From Oscarella lobularis (Eukaryota; Porifera; Homoscleromorpha; Homosclerophorida; Oscarellidae), in contig NC_089187.1 in the NCBI RefSeq assembly GCF_947507565.1, positions 310,001 through 374,000 on the forward strand: a stretch of 64,000 nt of DNA, in the 5' to 3' direction. Under the pieces are notes generated by a model that was not told the origin of the DNA, searched no databases, and worked only from the letters and a program-made list of their open reading frames with translations. The position numbers and the translations under genes were made by a program. Positions 1 to 10,595 of this stretch are shown here, piece after piece. How positions within the stretch are numbered: the first letter of the stretch is position 1; every line of letters starts with the position of its first letter.

Positions 1-174
1 GAAGCATGGGAATCCCGGAAACAGCGCGTCATTCGCGAGGCCCCTCACCCGTTCTATCGAAATCCCGACGCCTTCTCGATCGTAAATGTGTGGATTCTCA
101 ACGTGGGTAGTAACATAGCCGCCGCGGCCAAGTAGAAAACACGAGAGAAGAGGGAAAGCGAAGAACATTTGCAT
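1..174 (-). CDS. N-terminal exon of an unrecognised secreted or membrane protein (partial)
   Basis: An open frame runs on the minus strand from an ATG at 174 (second ATG at 168) to the edge of the window. It begins MQMFFAFPLLSCFLLGRGG, which looks like a signal peptide, followed by a soluble stretch containing THVENPHIYDREG. No stop is reached by position 1, so only about 58 residues are seen. I do not recognise the family. It lies 157 bp downstream of the INSIG stop on the same strand. The reading could instead be chance, but the hydrophobic start and unbroken frame favour a real exon. Confidence 0.4.
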   Translation of the reverse strand, partial: MQMFFAFPLLSCFLLGRGGYVTTHVENPHIYDREGVGISIERVRGLANDALFPGFPCF

Positions 175-331
175 GGCGTAAAGAGCAATCCGGGTACTCC
201 CACAATGTCAGTCACGTGTGATGGCGCTCATGTGTGCACATGATCCTCTACCGTAAAACACTTCATAAACCCTCGCATATGCAGAAAAGAAGTATATAGG
301 ATATAATGCAACTAATATAGCTATATACAAA

Positions 332-1142
332 CTACTCAATTTTCTCGTGACTTCGAATGAACTTTTCCTACAAAGCAAATAGGACTTGCAATAAAGAAAA
401 TCAACGAAAAGTTAATCTTACCCACGCCAATTGCCTACCAATACTTCCAAACGTCACGCCACCAGAGAAATATATACAAGGTAGCCACGATCGAATATAA
501 AGAAAATCTGGATCTCGGTATCTAGGCAACCCTACGTGGTCAAATATCGATACAGAATTATTTAAAAATCTTACTGAAATAGCCCGTTGTATACCAGAAT
601 TTGCGTTCCCACCGTTGCCAGGGCCGAAATAATCAAGCCAAGAATGAGACCAATTTGAGATCGATCAAATAGAAACCAAAGCCCAAGAGACATAGCCGCC
701 AACGAGACGAGAAGTTGCAAGTTGTCAGTAAAAATTATTTTCTAAAAGAAAAAAAAAAGAAAGAAACCCGTCTAGAGAGATTTCGTTGGAAAATATGACG
801 TCACTCTTTTCCTACAGTGCTAGCGTGGTTAATTCCAACGAAAACGGCAACGCATCGAATAACGGCCGACCATCCGATGCAGGGCACCTTTCGCGAACCG
901 AAGAGACCGTCGAAACAGGGATACGCGAGTCCGATGATAACGGTCGCCATTCCGACTGAAGGCGGCACCCACCACGCCGAATAGAGCAGCGCGTACGTCC
1001 AACTGTCGTCGTCCGGTGGAAAAAACGTTACGCGACGCTGAACTTGGAGGAGATTGAGTACGACGGCGAAGAAAATTCCGACGAAGAATAGTAGGAGGGC
1101 TCGTATGCCGACGTTCGCCGCTTCGCGACACGTTTGGCGCAT
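332..1142 (-). CDS. INSIG: INSIG (insulin-induced gene) ER membrane protein, four exons
   Basis: INSIG proteins sit in the ER membrane and retain the SCAP-SREBP complex and promote HMG-CoA reductase degradation when sterols are abundant. Exons are 1142-816, 741-575, 521-422 and 367-332, all with GT-AG borders and continuous phase, giving 209 residues against about 225 in human INSIG2. Hallmarks are FAVVLNLLQVQRRVTFFPP and SAWWVPPSVG in exon 1, YPCFDGLFG, RCVAVFVGINHAS at the end of exon 1, and DFLYIRSWLPC and FSGGVTFGSIGRQLA in exon 3. The last exon supplies a short polar tail ending KIE. The product is predicted to have six membrane segments. The upstream region to the NCAPG2 stop is only 268 bp and must contain its promoter; I see no clear sterol element there. 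Identity is secure; which vertebrate paralogue is closer cannot be told. Confidence 0.93.
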
Positions 1143-1410
1143 GTTGTGGGGTTCTGCTCGATGGCCCGGTGATGGCTGAGGCGTGTTAGCACTTCATTCG
1201 GCTCGGGAAACGGAATAAATTCGACCTTTTTCCGAGACGCTGACGCACGCTAAACGAGAGAGGAAAGGACGGGCAAGGGAGTGCGAGGGGCGCGCCTGGG
1301 CTAATGCCAACACAACAGTGACTCATTACACAAGTTTCTCGACAAAAACAAGTAGACGTTCTTTTCCAGATCTAAAAAAATAATGTATTTTAATTATATT
1401 TAATTAAAAC

Positions 1411-4400
1411 TTACATTGATGCTGGGATATTATGGAGCTGATTTTTGATAGCTGAAAGCACATTTCTGACGTCACTGTGTCCGTCTGTAAAACAAAATAA
1501 AAATTTTCGTTTTTCAAATCAAGCTGAAATTTTACCGCGAGCAAAAACGGAAACAATATCCAATGCAGCATGTAGCGATTTCGGATTCGACGAAATAGCG
1601 CCTGAATCGACACAACGACTCAGCTTACTCAAAAAATCCCTAAAGGCGACAGCCCACTTAGAGACGAAACTCGTCGAAAAAGTGGCCTACTGCTTCAATA
1701 ACGCCGTTTTCATGAGAGGTTTGAGTAGAAAGAACGAGGCAGGAGTCAAGGCTCCTATTTCCTGCGCTAGATCGTTTGAACGGTCGTCGTCGTCAGCGCG
1801 AGCGTCCCCGATGCTTTTGAGTACAACGCAAACGACGCTATGCATAGGCGTAGCGGTAACGGAGTCGCGGGAAGCGACGACGGTCGCGTGGCGGTTAAAC
1901 GAAAGGAGCATTTCGGTGTAGGCAGAATGAAAGCGCCTTATCTAGAAAGCGGGCATACTGGTGAGGAGCTAAGATTTCCTACTACTGGTGAGGAGGTAAG
2001 ATTTTCTACCACTGGTGAGGAGGTAAGATTTTCTACTAATGGTGAGGAGGTAAGATTTTCTACTAATGGCGAGGAGGTAAGATTTCCTAGGATGCCAGAG
2101 ACCGGTCCTTCTAAAACGTTCGGAGCCCTCTAACCCTTACTATAAAGAGGTGAGGGGTCGCGAGCTTACTTTATGAGCTACGCTGGCGTCTGTGTCGATT
2201 TCCTTGCAGAATACGGGTAGAAACTGTTGGCAGAGTGTTGTTAGCTGATTGCCTGGCCCTGTATGCAAAATAGCTCGCTATAGAGACGCGTTAGCATCGT
2301 CCCACTGACTCTTACAGGTCGGTGGGTCCTCGTACGGTCGAGATAAAATCTGGGACAGTTGATAAATCAGTTTGAAACAACTCGGAAAGAAGGGTTCCGC
2401 CGATTCTACGTACAAAGAGGTTTCGGAGTCTGTTATGAGTCTACGAATTGACCTGCCTGTTGCCGAGAAAAGACGAGCGGCGAGCTCGTTCAGACGACAA
2501 CGATAACGGGTCGTATCAGCGCCCAGACGAATCACCTCAACGCATCCGTCAAAGAGGGTCTACAAAAAGCGGCATAAAGAAAAGAAGGGGGCGAAATCTT
2601 TGGGTACCGCGACTACGCCCTGAAAATGACTTTGGGTTGAATTGGTCTCGTCGATTTCGCTGTAATAGTGCGTGATTGATTGGCAATTTACCTGTCGTCG
2701 ACTCACCGTTTTTCTATCAATTCTCCAGCCCAATTGATCATCTGCAAACTGTCGTCCTCATCGCCCTGCGCGGAAAAAACGTCAAAATCGTCCCTTAGAC
2801 ATTCTTTGCTTCCCCCCCTACCTTTTTCAGTACGAGAAGAAAAAGCCAAAGTCTAACCAAAATCGTCATAGCATCCGAAGAAATCTCCTGATCGTCTATG
2901 CTATTTTCCTGGAAACGAACGCTACTATAAAAACGCAGGTTTTTTTTCACTGTTACGTACAATCAGAGTCTTCAAAGATTCGGTGATATTCTGAAGTCGT
3001 TCCTTTTCCTTCGCCAAACTATCGATGATGTCTCTCTTCAACTATTTACGCATGCCAACATTCTCCGTCAAATTTCATCGCATTAAAACTTACGGAAATG
3101 TACTCTAAGAAATCTAGGGCCACTCGTGGATAATTTTCCCTTTCTTTGCTCGTTTTTCTGCGTTTGCTCGTCTACAAAACAATGCCCTTACTCAAAGAAC
3201 ATGCAGCTAGTAATTTTGAAACCTTTTTATCATTCTTCAGAGGCTTCCTTCTGAGCCAATCATGAATTAAATCAAGCAGGCGTCCGCCTTGCCGCCACAA
3301 GCAAAGGCACTCAATAAAAGGCCCGTAGTTTTCCGCAGAAGCCCATTGGGGCTTCTCCTTGAGATATTTCATGCAACTAGGAGCAGGTACATTGACTGCA
3401 TGGGCGTATATGTGTAAGTAACGTACTCTATATCAGGTCTTGAAGCTTCAGGCAAACGAGAGGCAATCAAAAGAACGGCCAGCTTAGCTGATTTGTCCTA
3501 ACACGTAAAAAATCTACCCCTACGAGAACGTGCATCGCATTCTCTTACGGAAAACGACTCCAAAAGGACGGGAATCGATCTCCTCAGCATTGCAGTCAAT
3601 TTCAAAGGCTAGTAAGTGCTCTCAATGACACATCGCAACGCGTGACTACTCTACTAACCATTTTCTTAAAGGAACTCGAAGCGAGTGCCGCGATCTCGAG
3701 AAGACCGATCACTTCGTCGGCATTCTCAGACAAATTCAAATTCTCCGTGGAAACGCGGAAACTAGACGAAACGTCTCCCCGTCCGAGAACGCTCAACACG
3801 CACGAAATCAACAGCTCAAGAAATTGAGCTAGAGCACGGGCACAGTATTATAGAGAAAAAATCGAGGATCCCGTAATTATTAATTCACCTATTGCTGAAT
3901 TTGACATTCGTGCAAAGGCAAATTTGTAGAAATTATACGTTGCCAAGCGATTGGTGCGCAATAGGGCAATGCATCTGTCGATCTAGAACGTCGAAGGGGG
4001 CCCCAGAATTCGCGATTTGTACGTAAACCCTTCCCCCCTGCGTACCCGTTCCTCTGGACTCCGTTCCATTGCCGATGAGAGTAAAAGATCGACAATGGAT
4101 ACTTTCACTGCACGACAGTCCGTCTGAAGTCGGTAGAGTAGGTCGTCAAATTGAACTACGGCCCAATACTAAGTACGCACGTCCTATCTAATTAAAACTA
4201 ACTCAAATTTTGCCTATCTTACTTTCATAAAGGGCTGATGTTTTACGACTTTCAGAAGGTCGACAAGAACGACGCGAACTCTCGCTGTGGTGTCGTGAAT
4301 GTGGTTTTTAAGTAAGGGAAGGAGTGTTTTCAGAAGGGGGTGACTAAGTCGGTTTTCCAGTAACATCGTGAGACCCTCGAAAAATCGAAAATAAAGCGAA

Positions 4401-7400
4401 ATCGTCCGAGATAACCTTACTTTAATAGCCTCGATTCTCACTAAACTTGAAGCCGGGTCAAAAGCCAAATCTTGAACCTATAAGCGTAAATTCGTCGTCG
4501 ATAGAGAAAAGCCTTATATAGCGTACCACTTTGGTTATCAAGTGCTTGAGCGTCGATTTGGGAAGCAGTTCCCAGAAAAGAGTCGCCACGCGACAAACGC
4601 CCGACACCGCGATCGCCCTCGCCGTCGGAAAATCATCAAAAAGCATGGACTATATAAGTAAGAAAAAAAGGCGCATAACTAATAATTTCAAAGACAATTA
4701 CGTCACTACATCTACTACATCTACTACATCTACTACAACTACTACATCTACTACAACTAATTACAAGAGTCTGGATAAGCGACTCTCTTGTAATAAATTA
4801 CAGTGAAAGTACAAGAGGCTGGCCGACAGACTCTTTTGTAATAAATTACAGTGAAATTACAAGAGGGTGGCCAACAGACTCTCTTGTAATAAATTACAGT
4901 GAAATTACAAGAGGATGGCCAACAGACTCTTTTGTAATAAATTACAGTGAAATTACAAGAGGGCGGCCAACAGACTCTCTTGTAATAAATTACAGTGAAA
5001 TTACAAGAGGATGGCCAACAGACTCTTTTGTAATAAATTACAGTGAAAGTACAAGAGGCTGGCCGACAGACTCTTTTGTAATAAATTACAGTGAAATTAC
5101 AAGAGGGTGGCCAACAGACTCTCTTGTAATAAATTACAGTGAAATTACAAGAGGATGGCCAACAGACTCTCTTGTAATAAATTACAGTGAAATTACAAGA
5201 GGGTGGCCAACAGACTCTCTTGTAATAAATTACAGTGAAATTACAAGAGGATGGCCAACAGACTCTTTTGTAATAAATTACAGTGAAATTACAAGAGGGT
5301 GGCCAACAGACTCTCTTGTAATAAATTACAGTGAAATTACAAGAGGATGACCAACAGACTCTCTTGTAATAAATTACAGTGAAATTACAAGAGGATGACC
5401 AACAGACTCTCTTGTAATAAATTACAGTGAAATTACAAGAGGGTGGCCAACAGACTCTCTTGTAATAAATTACAGTGAAATTACAAGAGGATGGCCAACA
5501 GACTCTTTTGTAATAAATTACAGTGAAATTACAAGAGGGTGGCCAACAGACTCTTTTGTAATAAATTACAGTGAAATTACAAGAGGATGGCCAACAGACT
5601 CTTTTGTAATAAATTACAGTGAAATTACAAGAGGGTGGCCAACAGACTCTCTTGTAATAAATTACAGTGAAATTACAAGAGGATGACCAACAGACTCTCT
5701 TGTAATAAATTACAGTGAAATTACAAGAGGATGACCAACAGACTCTCTTGTAATAAATTACAGTGAAATTACAAGAGGGTGGCCAACAGACTCTCTTGTA
5801 ATAAATTACAGTGAAATTACAAGAGGATGGCCAACAGACTCTTTTGTAATAAATTACAGTGAAATTACAAGAGGATGGCCAACAGACTCTCTTGTAATAA
5901 ATTACAGTGAAATTACAAGAGGATGACCAACAGACTCTCTTGTAATAAATTACAGTGAAATTACAAGAGGATGACCAACAGACTCTCTTGTAATAAATTA
6001 CAGTGAAATTACAAGAGGATGGCCAACAGACTCTTTTGTAATAAATTACAGTGAAATTACAAGAGGGTGGCCAACAGACTCTCTTGTAATAAATTACAGT
6101 GAAATTACAAGAGGATGACCAACAGACTCTCTTGTAATAAATTACAGTGAAATTACAAGAGGGTGGCCAACAGACTCTCTTGTAATAAATTACAGTGAAA
6201 TTACAAGAGGATGGCCAACAGACTCTTTTGTAATAAATTACAGTGAAATTACAAGAGGGTGGCCAACAGACTCTCTTGTAATAAATTACAGTGAAATTAC
6301 AAGAGGATGACCAACAGACTCTCTTGTAATAAATTACAGTGAAATTACAAGAGGGTGGCCAACAGACTCTCTTGTAATAAATTACAGTGAAATTACAAGA
6401 GGATGGCCAACAGACTCTTTTGTAATAAATTACAGTGAAATTACAAGAGGATGGCCAACAGACTCTCTTGTAATAAATTACAGTGAAATTACAAGAGGAT
6501 GACCAACAGACTCTCTTGTAATAAATTACAGTGAAATTACAAGAGGATGACCAACAGACTCTCTTGTAATAAATTACAGTGAAATTACAAGAGGGCGGCC
6601 AACAGACTCTCTTGTAATAAATTACAGTGAAATTACAAGAGGATGGCCAACAGACTCTTTTGTAATAAATTACAGTGAAATTACAAGAGGATGGCCAACA
6701 GACTCTCTTGTAATAAATTACAGTGAAATTACAAGAGGATGACCAACAGACTCTCTTGTAATAAATTACAGTGAAATTACAAGAGGATGACCAACAGACT
6801 CTCTTGTAATAAATTACAGTGAAATTACAAGAGGGTGGCCAACAGACTCTCTTGTAATAAATTACAGTGAAATTACAAGAGGATGGCCAACAGACTCTTT
6901 TGTAATAAATTACAGTGAAATTACAAGAGGGTGGCCAACAGACTCTCTTGTAATAAATTACAGTGAAATTACAAGAGGATGACCAACAGACTCTCTTGTA
7001 ATAAATTACAGTGAAATTACAAGAGGATGACCAACAGACTCTCTTGTAATAAATTACAGTGAAATTACAAGAGGGTGGCCAACAGACTCTCTTGTAATAA
7101 ATTACAGTGAAATTACAAGAGGATGGCCAACAGACTCTTTTGTAATAAATTACAGTGAAATTACAAGAGGATGGCCAACAGACTCTCTTGTAATAAATTA
7201 CAGTGAAATTACAAGAGGATGACCAACAGACTCTCTTGTAATAAATTACAGTGAAATTACAAGAGGATGACCAACAGACTCTCTTGTAATAAATTACAGT
7301 GAAATTACAAGAGGATGGCCAACAGACTCTTTTGTAATAAATTACAGTGAAATTACAAGAGGGTGGCCAACAGACTCTCTTGTAATAAATTACAGTGAAA

Positions 7401-10400
7401 TTACAAGAGGATGACCAACAGACTCTCTTGTAATAAATTACAGTGAAATTACAAGAGGGTGGCCAACAGACTCTCTTGTAATAAATTACAGTGAAATTAC
7501 AAGAGGATGGCCAACAGACTCTTTTGTAATAAATTACAGTGAAATTACAAGAGGGTGGCCAACAGACTCTCTTGTAATAAATTACAGTGAAATTACAAGA
7601 GGATGACCAACAGACTCTCTTGTAATAAATTACAGTGAAATTACAAGAGGGTGGCCAACAGACTCTCTTGTAATAAATTACAGTGAAATTACAAGAGGAT
7701 GGCCAACAGACTCTTTTGTAATAAATTACAGTGAAATTACAAGAGGATGGCCAACAGACTCTCTTGTAATAAATTACAGTGAAATTACAAGAGGATGACC
7801 AACAGACTCTCTTGTAATAAATTACAGTGAAATTACAAGAGGATGACCAACAGACTCTCTTGTAATAAATTACAGTGAAATTACAAGAGGGCGGCCAACA
7901 GACTCTCTTGTAATAAATTACAGTGAAATTACAAGAGGATGGCCAACAGACTCTTTTGTAATAAATTACAGTGAAATTACAAGAGGATGGCCAACAGACT
8001 CTCTTGTAATAAATTACAGTGAAATTACAAGAGGATGACCAACAGACTCTCTTGTAATAAATTACAGTGAAATTACAAGAGGATGACCAACAGACTCTCT
8101 TGTAATAAATTACAGTGAAATTACAAGAGGGTGGCCAACAGACTCTCTTGTAATAAATTACAGTGAAATTACAAGAGGATGGCCAACAGACTCTTTTGTA
8201 ATAAATTACAGTGAAATTACAAGAGGATGGCCAACAGACTCTCTTGTAATAAATTACAGTGAAATTACAAGAGGATGACCAACAGACTCTCTTGTAATAA
8301 ATTACAGTGAAATTACAAGAGGATGACCAACAGACTCTCTTGTAATAAATTACAGTGAAATTACAAGAGGGTGGCCAACAGACTCTCTTGTAATAAATTA
8401 CAGTGAAATTACAAGAGGATGGCCAACAGACTCTTTTGTAATAAATTACAGTGAAATTACAAGAGGGCGGCCAACAGACTCTCTTGTAATAAATTACAGT
8501 GAAATTACAAGAGGATGGCCAACAGACTCTTTTGTAATAAATTACAGTGAAAGTACAAGAGGCTGGCCGACAGACTCTCTTGTAACAACTACATCTACTA
8601 CAACTACTACATCTACTACAACGGGGCGTTCAAACGGGGGGGTTTGAACGTTCAAACGTGTTCAAACGTATAGAGAAGAGTTGGCCAGTCCCTTGTAATT
8701 TTACTGTAATTTATTACAGGACAGAAGAGTTGGCCCCTTCCTTGCAATTTATTGTAATTTATTGCAAGAGAAAAGAGTCGGCCCTTTCCTTGTAATTTTA
8801 TTGCAATTTATTGCAAGAGAGAAGAGTCGGCCCCTTCCAAAAAAGATATGCGCATCTATCTACTAAAAAATTAATAATACGCGTATGTATTATATATACA
8901 TCTAAGGCTTCGAGCTGCTTCTGAACGAGAGCGTCGAACTCGCTTTTGGGTGCCGAAGGATTTCGCAGTGGAAAAATTTCAACGAGAAGAGCGACAGCAT
9001 TGGCGCGTACGTGAGGATTCGTCGCCTAGAAAAACAATTCTCTTGAAGCGTCAAATACTAAAAGTAGAGGTACACATTTATTACAGTGAGATTTCGCCAT
9101 AAAATAGGAGAGTATAATCTACAGAGCATTTCGTCGACTCCTGTCACGGTTTTCTTCTCGTGAAAATGACTCAAGAGCTAATCAATTTCTTTCGTAATAA
9201 TTATAAATATAAATTTTAATTACTGACGTGTCGCAAACGCCTGGCCATGCTGTAGATTCCCTTCCGTTGAGCCAAAACAGCGTGCATAATCAAATCCCCA
9301 ATACAAACATTTTCTATCATCTATAGGGGGGGAGAAGAATTCTACTACCATACCTAAGGGTATATGGAATAGCGTGGAACCTCTCTATATTCTCCCGCCG
9401 CTTCTCTCCACACTCTAAAGTAGATTTTCCCGTATGCGTTTATTGTCGCTTCTGAGCAGACGGGGATGTTCTCTTTGACGCGATTGTGCAATTTTGCTAC
9501 GAAACGAGAGCCGAGTTGAAAGAGAAAAGCGAGAAAACGGCAGCCGACGTCCGTGGAAAGAAACAGGGGATGAATGAAACAATGAAAAAGGAGATTTTGA
9601 AGAGACTGAGTCGAATTGTCGTCAAAATCGAAAAGAGGTAAAGCGGAAAACATTTTGACGAGACATTTGACGGTCTCCACCTTTTAATTAACAACACCAA
9701 AATAATTTTTTTAAAAAAAGTCTAGACGATTCTTACTGACGCATCCGGGGATATGGAACGAGCAATGAGACACGGAACAGTCATTGCTATGAGATCATAT
9801 TTAGCCTCGCGATCCCCAGTCCACCTGAAGTTTTTATGAGGAAAAATAATATATATACTTGATTATTGATTATTATATCATACCATTCAATAAAGAGATT
9901 CAATAGTGATTCTTGTACTTGTTCTGGCACGACATGTACGACGCCTAAGTCCAATTGCTCGTGTCTCAGCTACAATAAACTCACTTTTCCTCTTACCGTG
10001 AAGGATCCTCGCTACGTCACACAAAGACGGACATATGTAGGCGTCGTTTTGGTCTAGCGTTGCTTGAGCGAGTCGAGTCGCCTGGTGAACGAGTCCTAAG
10101 GCGTTGTCATCCTAGGAAGAGATAGAAAAAAAGGGGGCGGGGCTCCAGGATAACTCTCCTTACCCAGTTCGGCTCTTCGTCGGCGTCGCTCGCCGCAAGA
10201 GCGACTGGAGATATGTGCTCTTTTGCCATTTCGAGCACTCCTGTCCATAGGCGATCGGTTTGCTTGCTCGTGAGGCTCTTCACGAACTCGACCGTGTCGA
10301 ATTTCTAAGCGAAGTGGCGTTTAGAGACGTTCGCAGTCAACTAAATGACTCGCTTTTTCTGAGAATCTCTCGAGAAACGTCGAGAGATGGCTAGCTTCGA

Positions 10401-10431
10401 TGTCCCTTAGAAGTTTTTCCGAAGATTCCAT
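1411..10431 (-). CDS. NCAPG2: Condensin II subunit G2 (NCAPG2), HEAT-repeat protein, many exons
   Basis: NCAPG2 is the HEAT-repeat subunit of condensin II, which works with SMC2/SMC4 in mitotic chromosome compaction. The start at 10431 gives MESSEKLLRDIEA. Recognisable exons follow down the minus strand: KSLTSKQTDRLWTGVLEMA near 10270, the NAYGKIYFRVWREAAGEY block near 9400, NPHVRANAVALLVEIFPLRN near 8990, FDDFPTARAIAVSGVCRVA at 4649-4460, LSHPLLKTLLPLLKNHIHD near 4300, RCIALLRTNRLATYNFYKFA near 3970, FIECLCLWRQGGRLLDLI near 3300 and DFLSKLSRCV near 1640. The end is NVLSAIKNQLHNIPASM with TAA at 1413-1411. Order and content follow human NCAPG2 throughout. Most introns are about 50 nt, but intron 8899-4650 is 4250 bp and carries the 48-bp satellite. 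An apparent in-frame TAG at 1689-1687 is removed by a 51-nt intron that restores the frame. Exact borders of a few exons are approximate. Confidence 0.9.
1954..2088. repeat. 27-bp minisatellite, five copies, in an NCAPG2 intron
   Basis: Five head-to-tail 27-bp units run 1954-1980, 1981-2007, 2008-2034, 2035-2061 and 2062-2088. Each carries GGTGAGGAGGTAAGATTT or a close variant. Read on the plus strand, every unit contains a strong 5' splice-donor consensus (GAG/GTAAGA) except the first, which has one change. The gene here is on the other strand, so these donors are probably silent. Confidence 0.85.
4705..4756. repeat. Trinucleotide-rich CTA/CAT/CAA border of the 48-bp satellite (left)
   Basis: Short run of ACT-ACA-TCT-ACT type repeats directly before the first 48-bp unit. 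A matching run lies at 8586-8621 on the other side of the array. Confidence 0.75.
4757..8585. repeat. 48-bp palindromic satellite array, about 80 copies, inside NCAPG2 intron
   Basis: A 3.8-kb array of head-to-tail 48-bp units with very little length variation. Each unit holds two inverted repeats: TTACAAGAG and CTCTTGTAA as 9-nt arms around a roughly 13-nt loop containing GGCCAACAGA, and TGTAAT-AA-ATTACA. Units differ at a few diagnostic sites: GTGGCC, ATGGCC, ATGACC, GCGGCC or CTGGCC in the loop, and CTCTTG or CTTTTG in the right arm. These variants recur in order with a 240-bp (five-unit) period over long stretches, so the array has a higher-order structure. The whole array lies in an intron of NCAPG2 between the exons ending at 8900 and starting at 4649. 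Nothing in it suggests a coding function. Confidence 0.97.
8586..8621. repeat. Trinucleotide-rich border of the 48-bp satellite (right)
   Basis: Same ACTACATCTACTACAAC-type sequence as at 4705-4756, in the same orientation, so the array is bracketed by direct repeats of this motif. It is followed by a small inverted repeat (GTTCAAACG and CGTTTGAAC types) at about 8625-8668. Confidence 0.7.
8676..8842. repeat. Three diverged, inverted relatives of the 48-bp satellite unit
   Basis: Roughly three units of 48-56 bp carry the reverse-complement order of the satellite motifs: TTGTAATTTTACTG, TGTAATTTATTACA, then AAGAGTTGGCC. They are clearly related to the array but opposite in orientation and much more diverged, and look like an older fringe of the satellite. 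Confidence 0.7.
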
Positions 10432-10595
10432 TTTTGTGCGCCTCGTCTGTTGTTCCCGGACGCCAGGGCGATGTCCCGTAACACCTTCGTTGCGGACATC
10501 CGGAGGCGTTAACAATTTTTGTGGCCGTTTGCGACGGACGTGCATCCCAAGATCAGTTGTGAAGGAAACGCGCAAGGGCACGTCGATTTTTCGAG
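10432..10595. promoter_or_regulatory. Short divergent promoter between NCAPG2 and the SAM-RA-PH-SH2 gene
   Basis: Only 164 bp separate the two start codons, which point away from each other, so both genes must share this interval or run their leaders into it. No TATA box is evident. Confidence 0.6.

Noticed and set aside
1687-1689. In-frame TAG in NCAPG2 as a disruption
   Set aside because: A 51-nt GT-AG intron starting at 1690 removes it and joins residues that align with human NCAPG2.
4757-8585. The regular 48-bp repeats as a CRISPR array
   Set aside because: There are no unique spacers; the whole unit repeats, and the setting is an animal gene intron.
10432-10581. Upstream extension of NCAPG2 starting at 10581
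   Set aside because: It would start 15 bp from the divergent gene's start codon, and the ATG at 10431 matches the family N-terminus.
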